64,000 bases of DNA, taken from contig JBHGNT010000014.1 in assembly GCA_043228905.1 (NCBI GenBank), positions 20,646,001 through 20,710,000 of the forward strand. The letters run 5' to 3'. Shown in pieces: positions 1-10,108 of this stretch (position 1 is the stretch's first letter; every line of letters begins with the position of its first letter). The DNA comes from Azolla caroliniana (Eukaryota; Polypodiophyta). A program made the translations under genes and the position numbers. The notes below the pieces were generated by a model, which had not been told where the DNA came from, did not search any database, and saw only the letters and a program-made list of their open reading frames with translations.

Positions 1-684
1 AGTTTGGTTGCCCAACCTAACGTATAAACATGAGAAACTTGCCATTTTCTCTCATTTTTCAAACGAGATTTTCAGGGTTTTCTACCGGGAAAGATTTTCA
101 ACTAGATCATACTTGTCATTTTCTCTCATTTGCCACATCTACCTTCGCCCCCATTTACACCGAAGGTAATTATTTTACTTGTTTCTACTTTTTCTACAAT
201 TTTTTTGGGTGTAAATGTTTTTTTTCATGTTGAGGGTTTAGGTTCAAGGAAATGTAATGGTTTGCTTGATCATTTATTTTAGAAAATGTTTAGGGTTTTG
301 CATGATAATGGATTGTTGATTATTGATATTTGATTATTTAGGATTTTGGTTTATTTATGGTTACTAGGTTTTTTGGTGTAAATGCCATTTTTCATGTCAC
401 AGGTTTAGGGTTTTTGGGTGTAAATGCCACATTTCATGTTGTAGGTTTAGGGTTTAGAAAATGTTTAGGGTTTAGGTTTAGGGATCGGGGAAATGTTTAG
501 GGTTTTGCTTGATGGTTGATTATTGATTATTTAGGGTTTTGTTATGATGAAATTTGTTGGTGTAAATCATGTTTTTCATGTCGAGGGTTTAGGGTTCAGG
601 AAAATGTTTACAGTTTTGCTTGATGGTTGATTATTGATTATTTGGGGTTTTACTTGAGTTATGATTAAATTTCTTGGTGTAAAT
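1..684. repeat. AT-rich transposon flank with imperfect tandem repeats
   Basis: No gene is recognised. From about 200 to 684, and resuming at 1251-1300, an imperfect unit of roughly 130-150 bp recurs. Its parts are a GTGTAAAT stretch, a TTTTTCATGT stretch, a GAGGGTTTAGGG stretch, and a TTGCTTGAT...TTGATTATT stretch. Plant-telomere-like TTTAGGG units occur two or three at a time, but only as part of this longer unit. The window opens with a TTGCCCAACC motif related to arrays at 5.15 kb and, inverted, at 14.4 kb, so this may be the left end of a large DNA transposon. Confidence 0.6.
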
Positions 685-1242
685 TAACAATCGGCAACGG
701 TTCGGTTCGGTTTGAGAGGGTCCAAACCGAACCGTTAAATTTTTTTGAAACCTGAACCAAACCGAACCAAACCGCGAAACCTTTAAACCGAACCGTTAAA
801 CATTTTTCAAACTGTTAAACCTTTAAACCGTAAAAACCGCGGTTTTGTGGTTCGGTTTCGGTTTTCTACATACGTCAATTTGTTATTTTTTATTTTTTTA
901 AAATTTATAATATTTCATTATTTAGAATTTTTAAAAATTTTAAGATGTTCCTAAAATGTGAGAATAAGAGTAAAAATGAAAAGATTGTTTAAAAACAATT
1001 TTTAAAATTGTTTAGAATTTTTTTTAAATTTTTTAAATTTTTAAAAATAAAAAATAAAAAATAAAAACTGTTAAACCGTTAAAACTGCGGTTTTTGACTG
1101 TTGAAACCAAACCGAAACTGAACCAAACCGTTAAAAAAAACCTAAACCTGAACCAAACCGAACCAAACCGGTGAATCGTTTAGCCGTTAAACCGCGGTTT
1201 CGCAGTTCGGTTTGGTTCAAACTGAACCGTTGCCGATTGTTA
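685..1242. mobile_element. Non-autonomous hAT-type transposon (558 bp)
   Basis: The element has 23-bp terminal inverted repeats (685-707 and 1220-1242) beginning TAACAATCGGCAACGGTTCG, with 22 of 23 positions matching. An exact 8-bp direct repeat, GTGTAAAT, flanks it (677-684 and 1243-1250). The interior has no open frame; it is rich in AACCGAACCG-type subterminal repeats at both ends around an A/T core. An 8-bp target duplication and subterminal GGTTCGGTT repeats are typical of plant hAT elements. Removing the element and one target copy restores a unit matching the neighbouring tandem repeat near 549-600, which confirms the insertion. Transposition would depend on a transposase encoded elsewhere. 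Confidence 0.88.
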
Positions 1243-1326
1243 GTGTAAATCATGTTTTTCATGTTGAGGGTTTAGGGTTTAGGAAAATATGGTTTTGCTT
1301 GATTTCTATATGATTTCTTTTACTTG

Positions 1327-1520
1327 AATTAGGGTTTAGCTTTTGCTTGATTTTAAATTCATGCTTTTGCTTGATTTTAGATTCATGTTTTTGCTTGATT
1401 TTAGACTCATGCTTTCGCTTGATTTTAGATTTATGTTTTTGCTTGATTTTAGACTCATGCTTTCGCTTGATTTTAGATTCATGCTTTTGCGTGATTTTAG
1501 ATTCATGCTTTTGCTTGATC
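1327..1520. repeat. 24-bp tandem minisatellite
   Basis: About eight copies of a 24-bp unit with the core GCTTTTGCTTGATTTTAGA, with small T/C and A/G changes. It is open in both directions only because the unit length is a multiple of three; the resulting repetitive peptides are not taken as real proteins. Confidence 0.85.
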
Positions 1521-1822
1521 CTGTAGATGGTTGCCTAGTCCAAGTACAAAGAGTGGTTGGATCCCGATAACAATGACATATATCCAACAGAAGGGAGGTA
1601 TGTCACAAACCAATTTTGATTGCTAGTGGTAATGATGTGTGATGCTTTCGCTTGATTTTTGATTCATGCTTTTGCTTGATCCTGTAGATGGCTGCCGAGT
1701 CCAAGTACAAAGAGTGGTTGGATCCCGATAACAATGACATATATCCAATAGAAGGGAGGCATGTCACAAACCAAATTTGATTGCTAGTAGTAATGATGTG
1801 TGATGCATGTATGCTGATTAAT
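1501..1822 (+). repeat. 161-bp tandem duplication of a transposon exon-like segment
   Basis: Two copies, starting at 1501 and 1662, share a segment that begins near the end of the 24-bp array and reads ATGGCTGCCGAGTCCAAG-like sequence followed by a short open stretch. In copy 1 the open stretch ends at a possible splice donor (GGGAG|GTATGTC). In copy 2 the same site reads GGGAGGCATGTC, so the GT is gone. Frame-consistent sequence resumes at about 1850. This looks like a duplicated first exon of a decayed transposon gene. Confidence 0.55.
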
Positions 1823-2082
1823 GATTTGTTAAAGGGTTTTTGTTAGAGGAGATTGGAGAAATTGTGCATCTTACACGTCTGAGGGTGGAAAGAGGTTGGA
1901 CCAAGGACTAGCGGTTTCTCCTCCTCGGTTTGACCCCATATTTGGTATGGCATCGTTCAAGGAAGATGCTCCTCCAAATGGTATGTGGATGTACTTCATT
2001 GTGTTATCTCGATCTTCTTGTAAATATAGTCAGACAAATCTAAGGCATACTCTCAACACTAGATAGTGAGGTCCCAAACTCG

Positions 2083-2481
2083 TTGTATAGAGTTGGGCGA
2101 GATGCACGAGGGAACAAGGCTCACACATGTATCTTGGCCGAGTGTTGCCGCAAATCGCCAAAATGGTATCACAAGAAATGCGACATCGAAGGACACTTAC
2201 GGAAGAGACATGACATCGACATAATGATGCCAAGAGGAATGAGGATGAAGGAAGATGAGGGTACTTTGGGAGCGTGCTTCAACAACTATGAGCGCAAGAG
2301 ATCACTAAAGCATTTTAAGGACCCCGAGATCAAGTACCATAGAAATCGGCAATTTTACATCCGTAAGTTGAAGGTAAGGGTCATTTCTAGCTTCAACTCC
2401 ACTCGTGTTGAACTTAGACAAGACACCAAGGTAGAGTTTGTGGGACGATTTATGGAGCATGAGATGGAAAACTTTGACTAA
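2083..2481 (+). pseudogene. Unrecognised transposon-associated protein, Cys/His-rich N-terminus
   Basis: A 132-residue open frame, rich in basic residues, with a cluster of possible zinc ligands near its start: CILAECC, then a Trp-Tyr-His-Lys-Lys-Cys stretch and HLRKRHD. The spacing resembles a degenerate C2H2-like finger but matches no family I can name. Frame-consistent sequence also lies upstream at 1850-2080, so the visible frame may be one exon of a longer gene. Position, between a duplicated exon and a PPR fragment and upstream of a Ulp1-like protease fragment, suggests an accessory gene of a DNA transposon. It could instead be an unrelated dead gene. Confidence 0.4.
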
Positions 2482-2745
2482 AAGATGAACATATGGAGAT
2501 GTTGAAGAAGAAGATTGCATCTGGATTGGATTCTTATGTAAGTATTCAACTTTAATGTTGTTTTAGTGTATGAGGGTTAATTATTTGGATTTGGTCATAA
2601 CATGTTTGTATTTTTTTTTCCCCATAAAAATATCCTCCATTGGTATTAACATAAAGTGGCCAAAGGCAATATACAAAACAACCCAGTATTTCAAAGAAAA
2701 CTATTGAACACTCGTGCAACTTTAATAGTCTCAACAACATTGGGT

Positions 2746-3500
2746 TCAAGATTTTTGGCCTTTATCACTGGAGTCTCTGCCACATATATTGATTAGCATT
2801 CCTTCACCCAGTTTCTGGTGGGCATATCCTAAAATAAGTGTGGTCCAACATGCGAGATCACGGATGGTGAGCTCGCCAAATACTTCCTTGGCTTTCTCCA
2901 CTTCACCACATTTTCCATACATGACCATCAAAGCAGTGCCCACAACTTCTTCTTGCAAGCACCTTTCCTGAATATCATAATGAATGTATTTGTCCTTGGA
3001 AATGGCACATATATTAGCACAAGCCCTTAGGATGGATGTGAACGTGACAGAATCGGGAGAAAAGACTTCTTTCTGCATCTAATAAAAAAGATTGAGGGCT
3101 TCCCCAACTTGGCATTGTTGGGTATATCCACAAATCAATGCATTCCAACAAACCGTATCATGAACCGGAAGCTCATAAAATAGTGCTTGAGACATCGCTA
3201 ATGCACCACATTTGGCATACATATCAACCAAAAGTTCATCAAAGAGTTCTTGAGACCTATCCAACATTCCACATTTCGCATACATAGTGAGTAGAGTTGT
3301 ATAGAGAGAGATGTTTTTTCCCCCATCATGTCCTTCTTCAGAATCACATCATGAATCTCTGTTCCTTTATTGATGGCTCTCATGTTAGTACAGGCCTTGA
3401 AGATACAAATGTATGTGATGTCATTAGGAGAGAACCCTTCATTACGCATTTGGTCAAAGAAATCAAGGGTTTCTTCATTGCAGCCATGAACATGTGTGTA
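2746..3500 (-). pseudogene. PPR protein gene fragment, disrupted
   Basis: The minus strand encodes a run of PLS-type pentatricopeptide repeats, with phrases such as PDSVTFTSILRACANICAI, VGTALMVMYGKCGEVEKA and CWNALICGY. Intact PPR proteins of this class bind organellar RNA and act in editing, splicing or stability. Here the frame is broken twice: a TAG at 3079-3081 sits where the repeats suggest Gln (LFY-stop-MQKE), and the frame shifts near 3285. There is no start, organelle signal or C-terminal E/DYW domain. The homology ends near 3500 where transposon-like sequence on the other strand begins. It is probably a captured or stranded gene fragment. Confidence 0.8.
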
Positions 3501-4500
3501 TTCGATGTAAAAAATGTAAAAAGGCAGGGATATCCATCGAAGAAGGTGGTTTGTCAACTGATACACAAGAGGCACAACAACCATATGATGTGACCACACC
3601 ACCTAGACGGAGACGACCAAAATTGCAAGTTAGACGGAAGGAGGTGGAGTCGTTGATTGATGTTGTCACGTTAACATCAGATTCAGATGGCGAATCACCA
3701 AATGTGGCCACTGTACAAATTGGAAGTGATAAGGCCATCTGATTGTGGATCCAAACATTAGACTTGGAGTTTGCCAAGTTTAAATTGATTAGTGGATTAC
3801 AATTTGTAAATTTTAGATTGAAGTGTGGCTCAATTCAATTTGCCTGCTTGTTTTTTTGTAACAAGTACCAACTTGCATGCCGAAGGCTAGATCTCGCTGT
3901 TGACATTGCATAGTCAGATCTCCAGATGTGCAAGGAGGGAGAAATGGCATCCACATGGACCATCATGCCATTATTCACCATGTGGATGGAGTATTTGTTG
4001 CCCCATGAGGTGTTTGAAAGGTTTACGATAGTAGACCCACTTTGGGTGCAACTACAAAAGCAAATGACGAAGGTGCAAGACATCCTCGGACGTGTGGCCG
4101 AGCGTGACTTCATCTTCATTGCGATCGTAGTCTCGGGCCATTAGGTGCTATGGACAAAGTTGCTGCACAAAGTTTCTAAGCTACCAACACAATAGTCTTA
4201 TGCGATCCACTAAATAATGAGGCAACTAGCACCTTGCGAAGTCTTGCAGACATCGCGATTCAGACAATATCTAGAGCACCGGAAGACAATGAGATCGTGT
4301 TGCAGGGTTGACATCATGTAATGCACATCCCAACTCAACCAAACGGTTGGGATTGTGGCTTTTATGTGATGAAGAATATACAAATGTTGGTCAAGGAGTT
4401 TATTCTTGGATGGATATCTCCAGAATTTGTAAGTCGGTTTGCAAATGGATGTCTCGTGTGGATTTTGTTGGATCTTGTTCTTATACATATTTGTTCATAG
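3494..4500 (+). pseudogene. Ulp1-like C48 cysteine protease fragment of a DNA transposon
   Basis: The clearest part is in the frame from about 4192 to 4497: VLCDPLNNEA, one TGA stop, then MHIPTQPNGWDCGFYVMKNI. The last block is the catalytic-Cys motif of Ulp1/SENP-type proteases (Trp-Asp-Cys-Gly), preceded by the usual Gln-Pro-Asn-Gly. Such domains are carried by many plant MULE and CACTA transposons. The expected catalytic His-Trp block before VLCDPL is not visible. Earlier frames (3494-3742, acidic and basic linker; 3926-4144) are probably N-terminal parts in other frames. A nonsense codon and frame changes make this a pseudogene. Confidence 0.7.
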
Positions 4501-5129
4501 GGCACAGAGATGTGTTTCACCCAATATGACGTGGATTCCCTTCAGATTCAAGTCGCAAGTTGGGCTCGACGGGTTTTGGGATTTTGTAAATTTTGTATAC
4601 GAGAGCTCTTGTCAATAAATAGATTTTGTAAAGTTAACTTTGTATGCAACAAATTTTGTAAATTTTGTATGCGGAGGATATTGTAATATTTGTATGCAAT
4701 AGATTTCTCCCGTTTTAATCTTAAACTCCTCCGTCTCCATGCTATACACCGATGGCACACCATTCCGCACTCCTTGTATACGACTTATTGGTCAACCAAC
4801 CCTAAACCCTTGAGGCTATGTTTACGAATGAGTTTAGTTTTGTTAACATACAATGCTTGCTTGGTATTTGAACATGGAAATAAGCTATATGTATACTACG
4901 AAGAAAGCCATTTTTAGCCTAATATTGTTGTAGAAAACACAACGAATCATAATATTTCCCACAAATCATGAATCATAATATTTGCCACAAAGAATCATTG
5001 CATAGAAGTGGAACTAGAGATTCACAAACCCTTATCTAACTTTTACACTGAATCATAGTTTTGTTGCAAAAAGACTCTCTTGAAACTGAAATTCATCGTA
5101 TAAAATCTACAGTATTTTGACATGCTATT
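4501..5129. other. AT-rich stretch without a recognised gene
   Basis: Contains short repeats of TTTTGTAAATTTTGTATGC-like sequence around 4570-4700, probably the 3' untranslated end of the transposon gene upstream. Nothing coding was recognised. Confidence 0.5.
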
Positions 5130-5240
5130 ATCAGGTCGCCCAACCTATTATATTGAAGTCGACCACCCTATTTTAATGAGGCCGCCCAACCTGTTTTAAT
5201 CGAGTCATCCATTGCAAAGGTCGCCCAACCTATGGCCGCC
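5130..5240. repeat. Subterminal CGCCCAACC array, left orientation
   Basis: The motif GGTCGCCCAACC, or a close variant, occurs four times at about 25-35 bp spacing. The inverted form is clustered at 14,420-14,475 on the far side of the MULE transposase remnant. Arrays of short subterminal repeats in inverted orientation are common transposase-binding regions of Mutator-like and related elements, so this probably marks the left end of the element carrying the MULE gene. Confidence 0.5.
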
Positions 5241-5581
5241 AACGACTCCAATCAACATGTTTTTGATTAAACAGTTAAATTAACGGTCATATTAATGATG
5301 ACTTGAGTGTAACATGTCAATTTGTAAAGGCGGATGGATTTTTAATCAATGGCCCTTGAGTTAATCGTAGAGTTTGAATCGCTGTCAACCCTAAACCCTC
5401 GTTTTATTAATCTCGATAACACTCAATCGTATCCTATTAATCCCATTTGATTCATATTAATTATATCTTACTATTGAATTAATCACATCAAGATTGGAAA
5501 GATTGCTATGATGAATCCACATGACCCTGATTTCATCACCTCATTGTATGATTATGAGGATGGTTTTGCGTCATCATACTC

Positions 5582-5879
5582 TGTTGGAGACAAGGCCGTG
5601 TCGATGCGGAAGATCAAGAAGCATTCGATTAGGTTTGAATACCTGCGTATGACAGTCTCTGAGTCGTTGCACAGAGAGAGAGAGAGAGAGAGAGGCACAA
5701 AACGACTTTCTATTCCATAGAAGAAAATAATACAACCAACCTTACAAAAAGGTTACAAGGTCACTTTATATAGTGACAACCTAGGGCAACTACCCTTTAT
5801 GCTAATTACACAAATGCCCCAAACTTGGGCTATACAAAGGGATAGTGTGAATATGTCCATTATACACTTGTATTCGACA
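5582..5879 (-). repeat. Copia 3' LTR
   Basis: 298 bp with TG...CA ends (in element direction TGTCGAATAC...CTCCAACA). In element direction a TATA box (TATATAAAG, around 5764-5772) is followed about 78 nt later by a (CT)n tract at 5672-5694. Confidence 0.93.
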
Positions 5880-5886
5880 CTCCCCC
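5880..5886 (-). other. Copia polypurine tract
   Basis: Directly inside the 3' LTR the minus strand reads GGGGGAG, the expected primer for plus-strand DNA synthesis. Confidence 0.85.
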
Positions 5887-6073
5887 GTAATGGGCGTATA
5901 CATGGGTTATCTAAGATTACAGGTATAAGCCTAGGTTCTCGGACATATCAGTTTTTGTTCGAGTCGGCAGGGTCCGAAGGCAGAAGACCGGACTGGTCGG
6001 GTCGGAAGAGTTGAAGCCGATCATTAAGGAACTGATGTCGGTTGTCCGAAACCATCCTGTGCTGTGTCCGGCT

Positions 6074-9000
6074 CTAACCGGACTGGTTTGTCGTTACGCC
6101 CATCTGATGCCGAAGAGACCGAAAGCAGTCTGCCGAAAGACACTTGGTCATTCCATCTGCGACATTGTTGGTTGTGGATATTTTCTCTAGACCGATTTTC
6201 CCTGAAATGACGCAGTCCCGAACGAAGTGATATCGAACGTCGATGTGTTTGGAGGCGTTGTGGTGAACCGGATTTCTCGACAGGGCAACAGCACCTTGAC
6301 TGTCGCTATAGACAACTGGAGTCGAGTCGTGGTCGACTTGCCGAAACGTGTGCGCCAGCCGGCCGAGCCACAAAGCTTCTTTTGTTGCGTCGGACACAGC
6401 TACATATTCTGCTTCGGTCGTTGAGGTCGCTGTGCACTCCTGGAGTTTCGACTTCCACGAGATTGCTCCATTGCCGAATTTGAAGCAGTATCCGGTTGTT
6501 GATTTCCGACTGTCTATACAGCCGGCGAAGTCCGAGTCGGTGTAACCGACTACGCCTGAGGTTCGGTTCGGACCGAAAAGAATGCCGTGGTCTTTTGTGC
6601 CAGCCAGATATCTGAACACATGCTTGACTGCGTTCCAATGCGATCGGCCAGGATTGTGCATAAATCTGCTAACGACTCCTACGGCATGAGAAATATCAGG
6701 CCGTGTCGCGACCATCAGGTACATAAGGGAGCCGACTGCCGGTGCATACGGTACCGACTTCATATCTTCCCCCTCCGGACCGGATGTCGGGCAGTCTCGC
6801 TGAGAGAGCCGAAGATTCATGGGGAGCGGGGTTGAAGCAGATTTGGCTGATTGCATGTTGAAGCGTTCCAAGACACGTCCAATATAGTCGGTCTGAGACA
6901 AAAAAAGATGTCGTTTATCGCGATGCCGACTAATCTTCATGCCAAGGATGTGTCGTGCCGGACCGAGGTCCTTCATGGCAAACTTCAACCGCAGTTGCCG
7001 AATGAGATCGGCAAGTTCGCCCGCGTGGCGTCCAGAAATTAGCATGTCGTCCACGTAAATGATGAGGAAGATGGGTGATCCATCTTGAGCGGTGTTGGTG
7101 AAGAGACAATGGTCCTCATCGCTTTTGGAGAAGCCGATTGATTGGATGAAGTCGTCGAACTTCTTGTACCATTGTCGCGGTGCCTGTTTGAGGCCGTATA
7201 GACTCTTCCTGAGTCGGCAGACTAGATGTTCTTGGCCAGTTGCCACGAAGCCTTTGGGCTGCTCCATATAAATTTCCTCGTCAAGATCACCATGGAGAAA
7301 GGCTGTTTTGACATCTAGCTGAATCAGCTCCAAGTTGTCGGCTGCCACTACGCCGAGTAGGAAACGAAGGGTTGTCATTTTCACCACTGGTGAAAAAATC
7401 TCGTCGAAGTCGACGCCGTATTCTTGTCGGAAGCCCTTCGCAACTAGTCTGGCCTTGTACTTTGGGGTGGTCGAATCAGACGTCTCTTTTAGTCGATAGA
7501 CCCACTTGCAAGGAAGAGCACGTCGGTTCCTAGGTAATTCGACCAGATCCCAAGTCTTGTTTGCCCTAATGGAGTGCATTTCCGACTCCATCGCCAGATG
7601 CCAGGTGGCTGAATCGACAGATGTCGATGCTTCTTCGTAAGACGTCGGTTCGCCGGCGTCGGTGAAGAAAATTCCAGGAGAATACCTCTCCGGAGGTTGC
7701 GACAGTCTCTCGGATCGTCGAGGTATGATTGGACTGGTCGCGTCGGGTATCGAGGTCGGATGGTCCGAAAGCGGATTGTTCTGGTGTGCCGAGTCGGGGT
7801 TGTCCGAGTCGGTAGTGTAAGGTTCAGCTACCCGTGAAGCTGACCGTGTGTTGAGAGCGGGGCCTGCTTGAAGGGTCGGCACATCGGAAAATGTTACCCT
7901 TCGGACTTCGATCGGTTTTTCGACTGATGGATTCATAGCCGACTCGTTGAACACAACGTCCGAACTTCGAACGATTTGTCTGCGTTCGGGGTCCCAGAGT
8001 CGGTATCCCATTTCGCCGTCTGATCCATATCCAAGGAAGATGCATTTCCTGGACCGAGGTGCAAGTTTTCGGCGATCATCTTTCGGAATGAGGGCGTACG
8101 CCTCGCATCCGAAGATCCTCAGCTTGTCGTAATTCGGCTTACTGCCGATCCATAGTTCCTGAGGAATTTGAAGTCCTAGAGGTCTACTTGGCGACATATT
8201 GATTATGTGTACTGCCGTGAGTAGAGCCTCTGCCCAGAAGCCATCCGACAGTCCAGAGTGTTGGAGCATGGAAACTATCCGTTCTTGGATTGTCCGATTC
8301 ATTCGTTCTGCAATCCCGTTTTGCTCCGGACTGTGTGGTGCCGTAAATTCACGTCGGATGCCGCGTTGTCGGCAGAATTTGACGAATTCTTCGGATTTGA
8401 ACTCTCCCCCATTGTCTGTCCGAAAGCATTTCAGCTTTCGGTCGGTTTGATTTTCTACCATAGCGAGCCAATCGGAGAAGATCGAGAAGACACGATCTTT
8501 GGTGCGAATTGGATACGCCCACACCTTTCGAGTCGAATCGTCAATAAAACTGACGAAGTAAGAGGCACCACCAAGAGACTGATGCGGCATTGGGCCACAG
8601 ACGTCCGAGTGGACTAAATCGAGGGGTCTCGTTTCTCTTGGTGCTGATGTCGGGTGTGATGCGGCCGCTTGTTTGCCATACTGGCAATGTTCGCAGAATT
8701 GATGGTCGGAGAAGGAGAGTTTAGGGATGTATCCGGCTCTAGATAGATGCGTTATGCCGGCCTTGCTGAGGTGTCCTAATCTTCTGTGCCATAGTGATGA
8801 CACAGGAATATCCACCAAAAACAGGTTACCCTCTCTGAGCGTAACATGTAACGGATACAGTGAGTGTATCTTGGGTCCTCTAGCAAGCAGGAGGTTCCCC
8901 CTGTGGAGTGTCCACCCTCCCGAAGAAAAACCGGCACGAATGCCGTCTTCATCTAGTTGTCCGACGGAGATCAATGGCCTTGAGAGCTCGGGTACATGTC

Positions 9001-10108
9001 GGACATTGTGAAGTACAAGTGTAGAGCCACCTGCAAGGTTGAGCTCTACTGTGCCGATTCCAATGATGTCACAGTGTTGCGAGTTGCCGACTCGAACTGA
9101 GTCGGAGTGACGGATCGTATATTGCCGAAATTGGGATCGATGAGGAGTCACGTGAAATGACGCGCCCGAATCTAAGAGCCATGTGCTCGATTCTTCAGTC
9201 GTGAGTAGAACTTCTGATCCGACTGGATTTTCGATTGATAGTATATTCGGGTCGTCTGGTAGCACATTAGCTGAGAAGCTGACGTAATTGATCTCCTCAT
9301 GCCGGCCACTCTTCTTGTCTGCTTTCTGAGACTTGTCGTTCTTGTTCTTGAGTGCGCGGCAGTCGGCTTTGATGTGTCCGGGTTTCTTGCAATAGTTGCA
9401 GATTCGATTGTCCCGTGACTGGCTCCGTCTTCGCTGATTGTTCGGCTGCCGTGAGGAATCTCTTCCTCGTATGTTCGATCGGTCTGTCGAACCTTGTACT
9501 ACATAAGCGTCGTCTGTTGAGTCTTTGGCGAAAGACTTTCTCCGAGCTGCTTCGGTCAGGATTGCGCTCGTGACTTCGGAGTATTTAACAGCCGTGGTTG
9601 ACGCGTTGCACACGGTTGTGACGAAAGTTTCCCATGATGAGGGAAGGCTGCTCATGAGTATCATTGCTCTGAGTTCATCCTCGATTGCCGTCCCCTGAGA
9701 TGAGATTTGGGAGCTTATGCTTTCGTACTCATTGAGATGTGCTTGAACCGAATCGGATTCTTTCATCCGCAAGTTGTAGAGGCGCCGAATAAGAAACATC
9801 TTCGTTGCAGTGACCTTCTTTTCGTAAGTGTCCGACAGTGTTTTCCACAGTTCGAATGCTGTCGTACACGATTGCACCGTAAAGTATACCGATTCCGATA
9901 GGTGCATCCGAATCGTGGCGCGGACGATTCTGTCCAGCTTCTGCCACTCAATTGGTTTGTATCCTTCTGGAGGTTCTTCATTTTCGATGGGATCGATTTG
10001 CCCCTTGACTATGAGATAGTCCTGCATTTGCTCCTTCCAGAAGTTGAAGTTCGATCCATCGAACTTTCGTAGACTCATTTCTGATGAGCCGGATGTCGAT
10101 GCCATCAA
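6074..10108 (-). CDS. Copia gag-pol polyprotein (1,344 aa)
   Basis: One frame encodes the whole polyprotein. In order: an N-terminal gag domain of the UBN2 type (about residues 15-200); a CCHC zinc knuckle, CNYCKKPGHIKADC (237-250); an aspartic protease, LLDSGASFHV (311-320); a pre-integrase zinc region, LWHRRLGHLS (439-448); integrase with SDVCGP, FRTDNGGEF and PEQNGIAERMNR (about 495-610); reverse transcriptase with LDVKTAFLHG and the catalytic YVDDMLI (about 845-1090, YVDD at 1018-1021); and RNase H with DSDFAGC and TEAEYVAVSDA (about 1190-1300). Domain order integrase before reverse transcriptase defines Copia. No catalytic motif looks damaged and no frameshift separates gag from pol. The first Met is at 10,108, with a second Met directly after it. 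Confidence 0.95.
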   Translation of the reverse strand: MMASTSGSSEMSLRKFDGSNFNFWKEQMQDYLIVKGQIDPIENEEPPEGYKPIEWQKLDRIVRATIRMHLSESVYFTVQSCTTAFELWKTLSDTYEKKVTATKMFLIRRLYNLRMKESDSVQAHLNEYESISSQISSQGTAIEDELRAMILMSSLPSSWETFVTTVCNASTTAVKYSEVTSAILTEAARRKSFAKDSTDDAYVVQGSTDRSNIRGRDSSRQPNNQRRRSQSRDNRICNYCKKPGHIKADCRALKNKNDKSQKADKKSGRHEEINYVSFSANVLPDDPNILSIENPVGSEVLLTTEESSTWLLDSGASFHVTPHRSQFRQYTIRHSDSVRVGNSQHCDIIGIGTVELNLAGGSTLVLHNVRHVPELSRPLISVGQLDEDGIRAGFSSGGWTLHRGNLLLARGPKIHSLYPLHVTLREGNLFLVDIPVSSLWHRRLGHLSKAGITHLSRAGYIPKLSFSDHQFCEHCQYGKQAAASHPTSAPRETRPLDLVHSDVCGPMPHQSLGGASYFVSFIDDSTRKVWAYPIRTKDRVFSIFSDWLAMVENQTDRKLKCFRTDNGGEFKSEEFVKFCRQRGIRREFTAPHSPEQNGIAERMNRTIQERIVSMLQHSGLSDGFWAEALLTAVHIINMSPSRPLGLQIPQELWIGSKPNYDKLRIFGCEAYALIPKDDRRKLAPRSRKCIFLGYGSDGEMGYRLWDPERRQIVRSSDVVFNESAMNPSVEKPIEVRRVTFSDVPTLQAGPALNTRSASRVAEPYTTDSDNPDSAHQNNPLSDHPTSIPDATSPIIPRRSERLSQPPERYSPGIFFTDAGEPTSYEEASTSVDSATWHLAMESEMHSIRANKTWDLVELPRNRRALPCKWVYRLKETSDSTTPKYKARLVAKGFRQEYGVDFDEIFSPVVKMTTLRFLLGVVAADNLELIQLDVKTAFLHGDLDEEIYMEQPKGFVATGQEHLVCRLRKSLYGLKQAPRQWYKKFDDFIQSIGFSKSDEDHCLFTNTAQDGSPIFLIIYVDDMLISGRHAGELADLIRQLRLKFAMKDLGPARHILGMKISRHRDKRHLFLSQTDYIGRVLERFNMQSAKSASTPLPMNLRLSQRDCPTSGPEGEDMKSVPYAPAVGSLMYLMVATRPDISHAVGVVSRFMHNPGRSHWNAVKHVFRYLAGTKDHGILFGPNRTSGVVGYTDSDFAGCIDSRKSTTGYCFKFGNGAISWKSKLQECTATSTTEAEYVAVSDATKEALWLGRLAHTFRQVDHDSTPVVYSDSQGAVALSRNPVHHNASKHIDVRYHFVRDCVISGKIGLEKISTTNNVADGMTKCLSADCFRSLRHQMGVTTNQSG

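Noticed and set aside
400-500. TTTAGGG units suggesting telomeric DNA
   Set aside because: Only two or three units in a row, embedded in a longer unrelated repeat.
1336-1587. Open frames through the 24-bp array encoding repetitive peptides
   Set aside because: Open on both strands because the unit length is a multiple of three; no other coding evidence.
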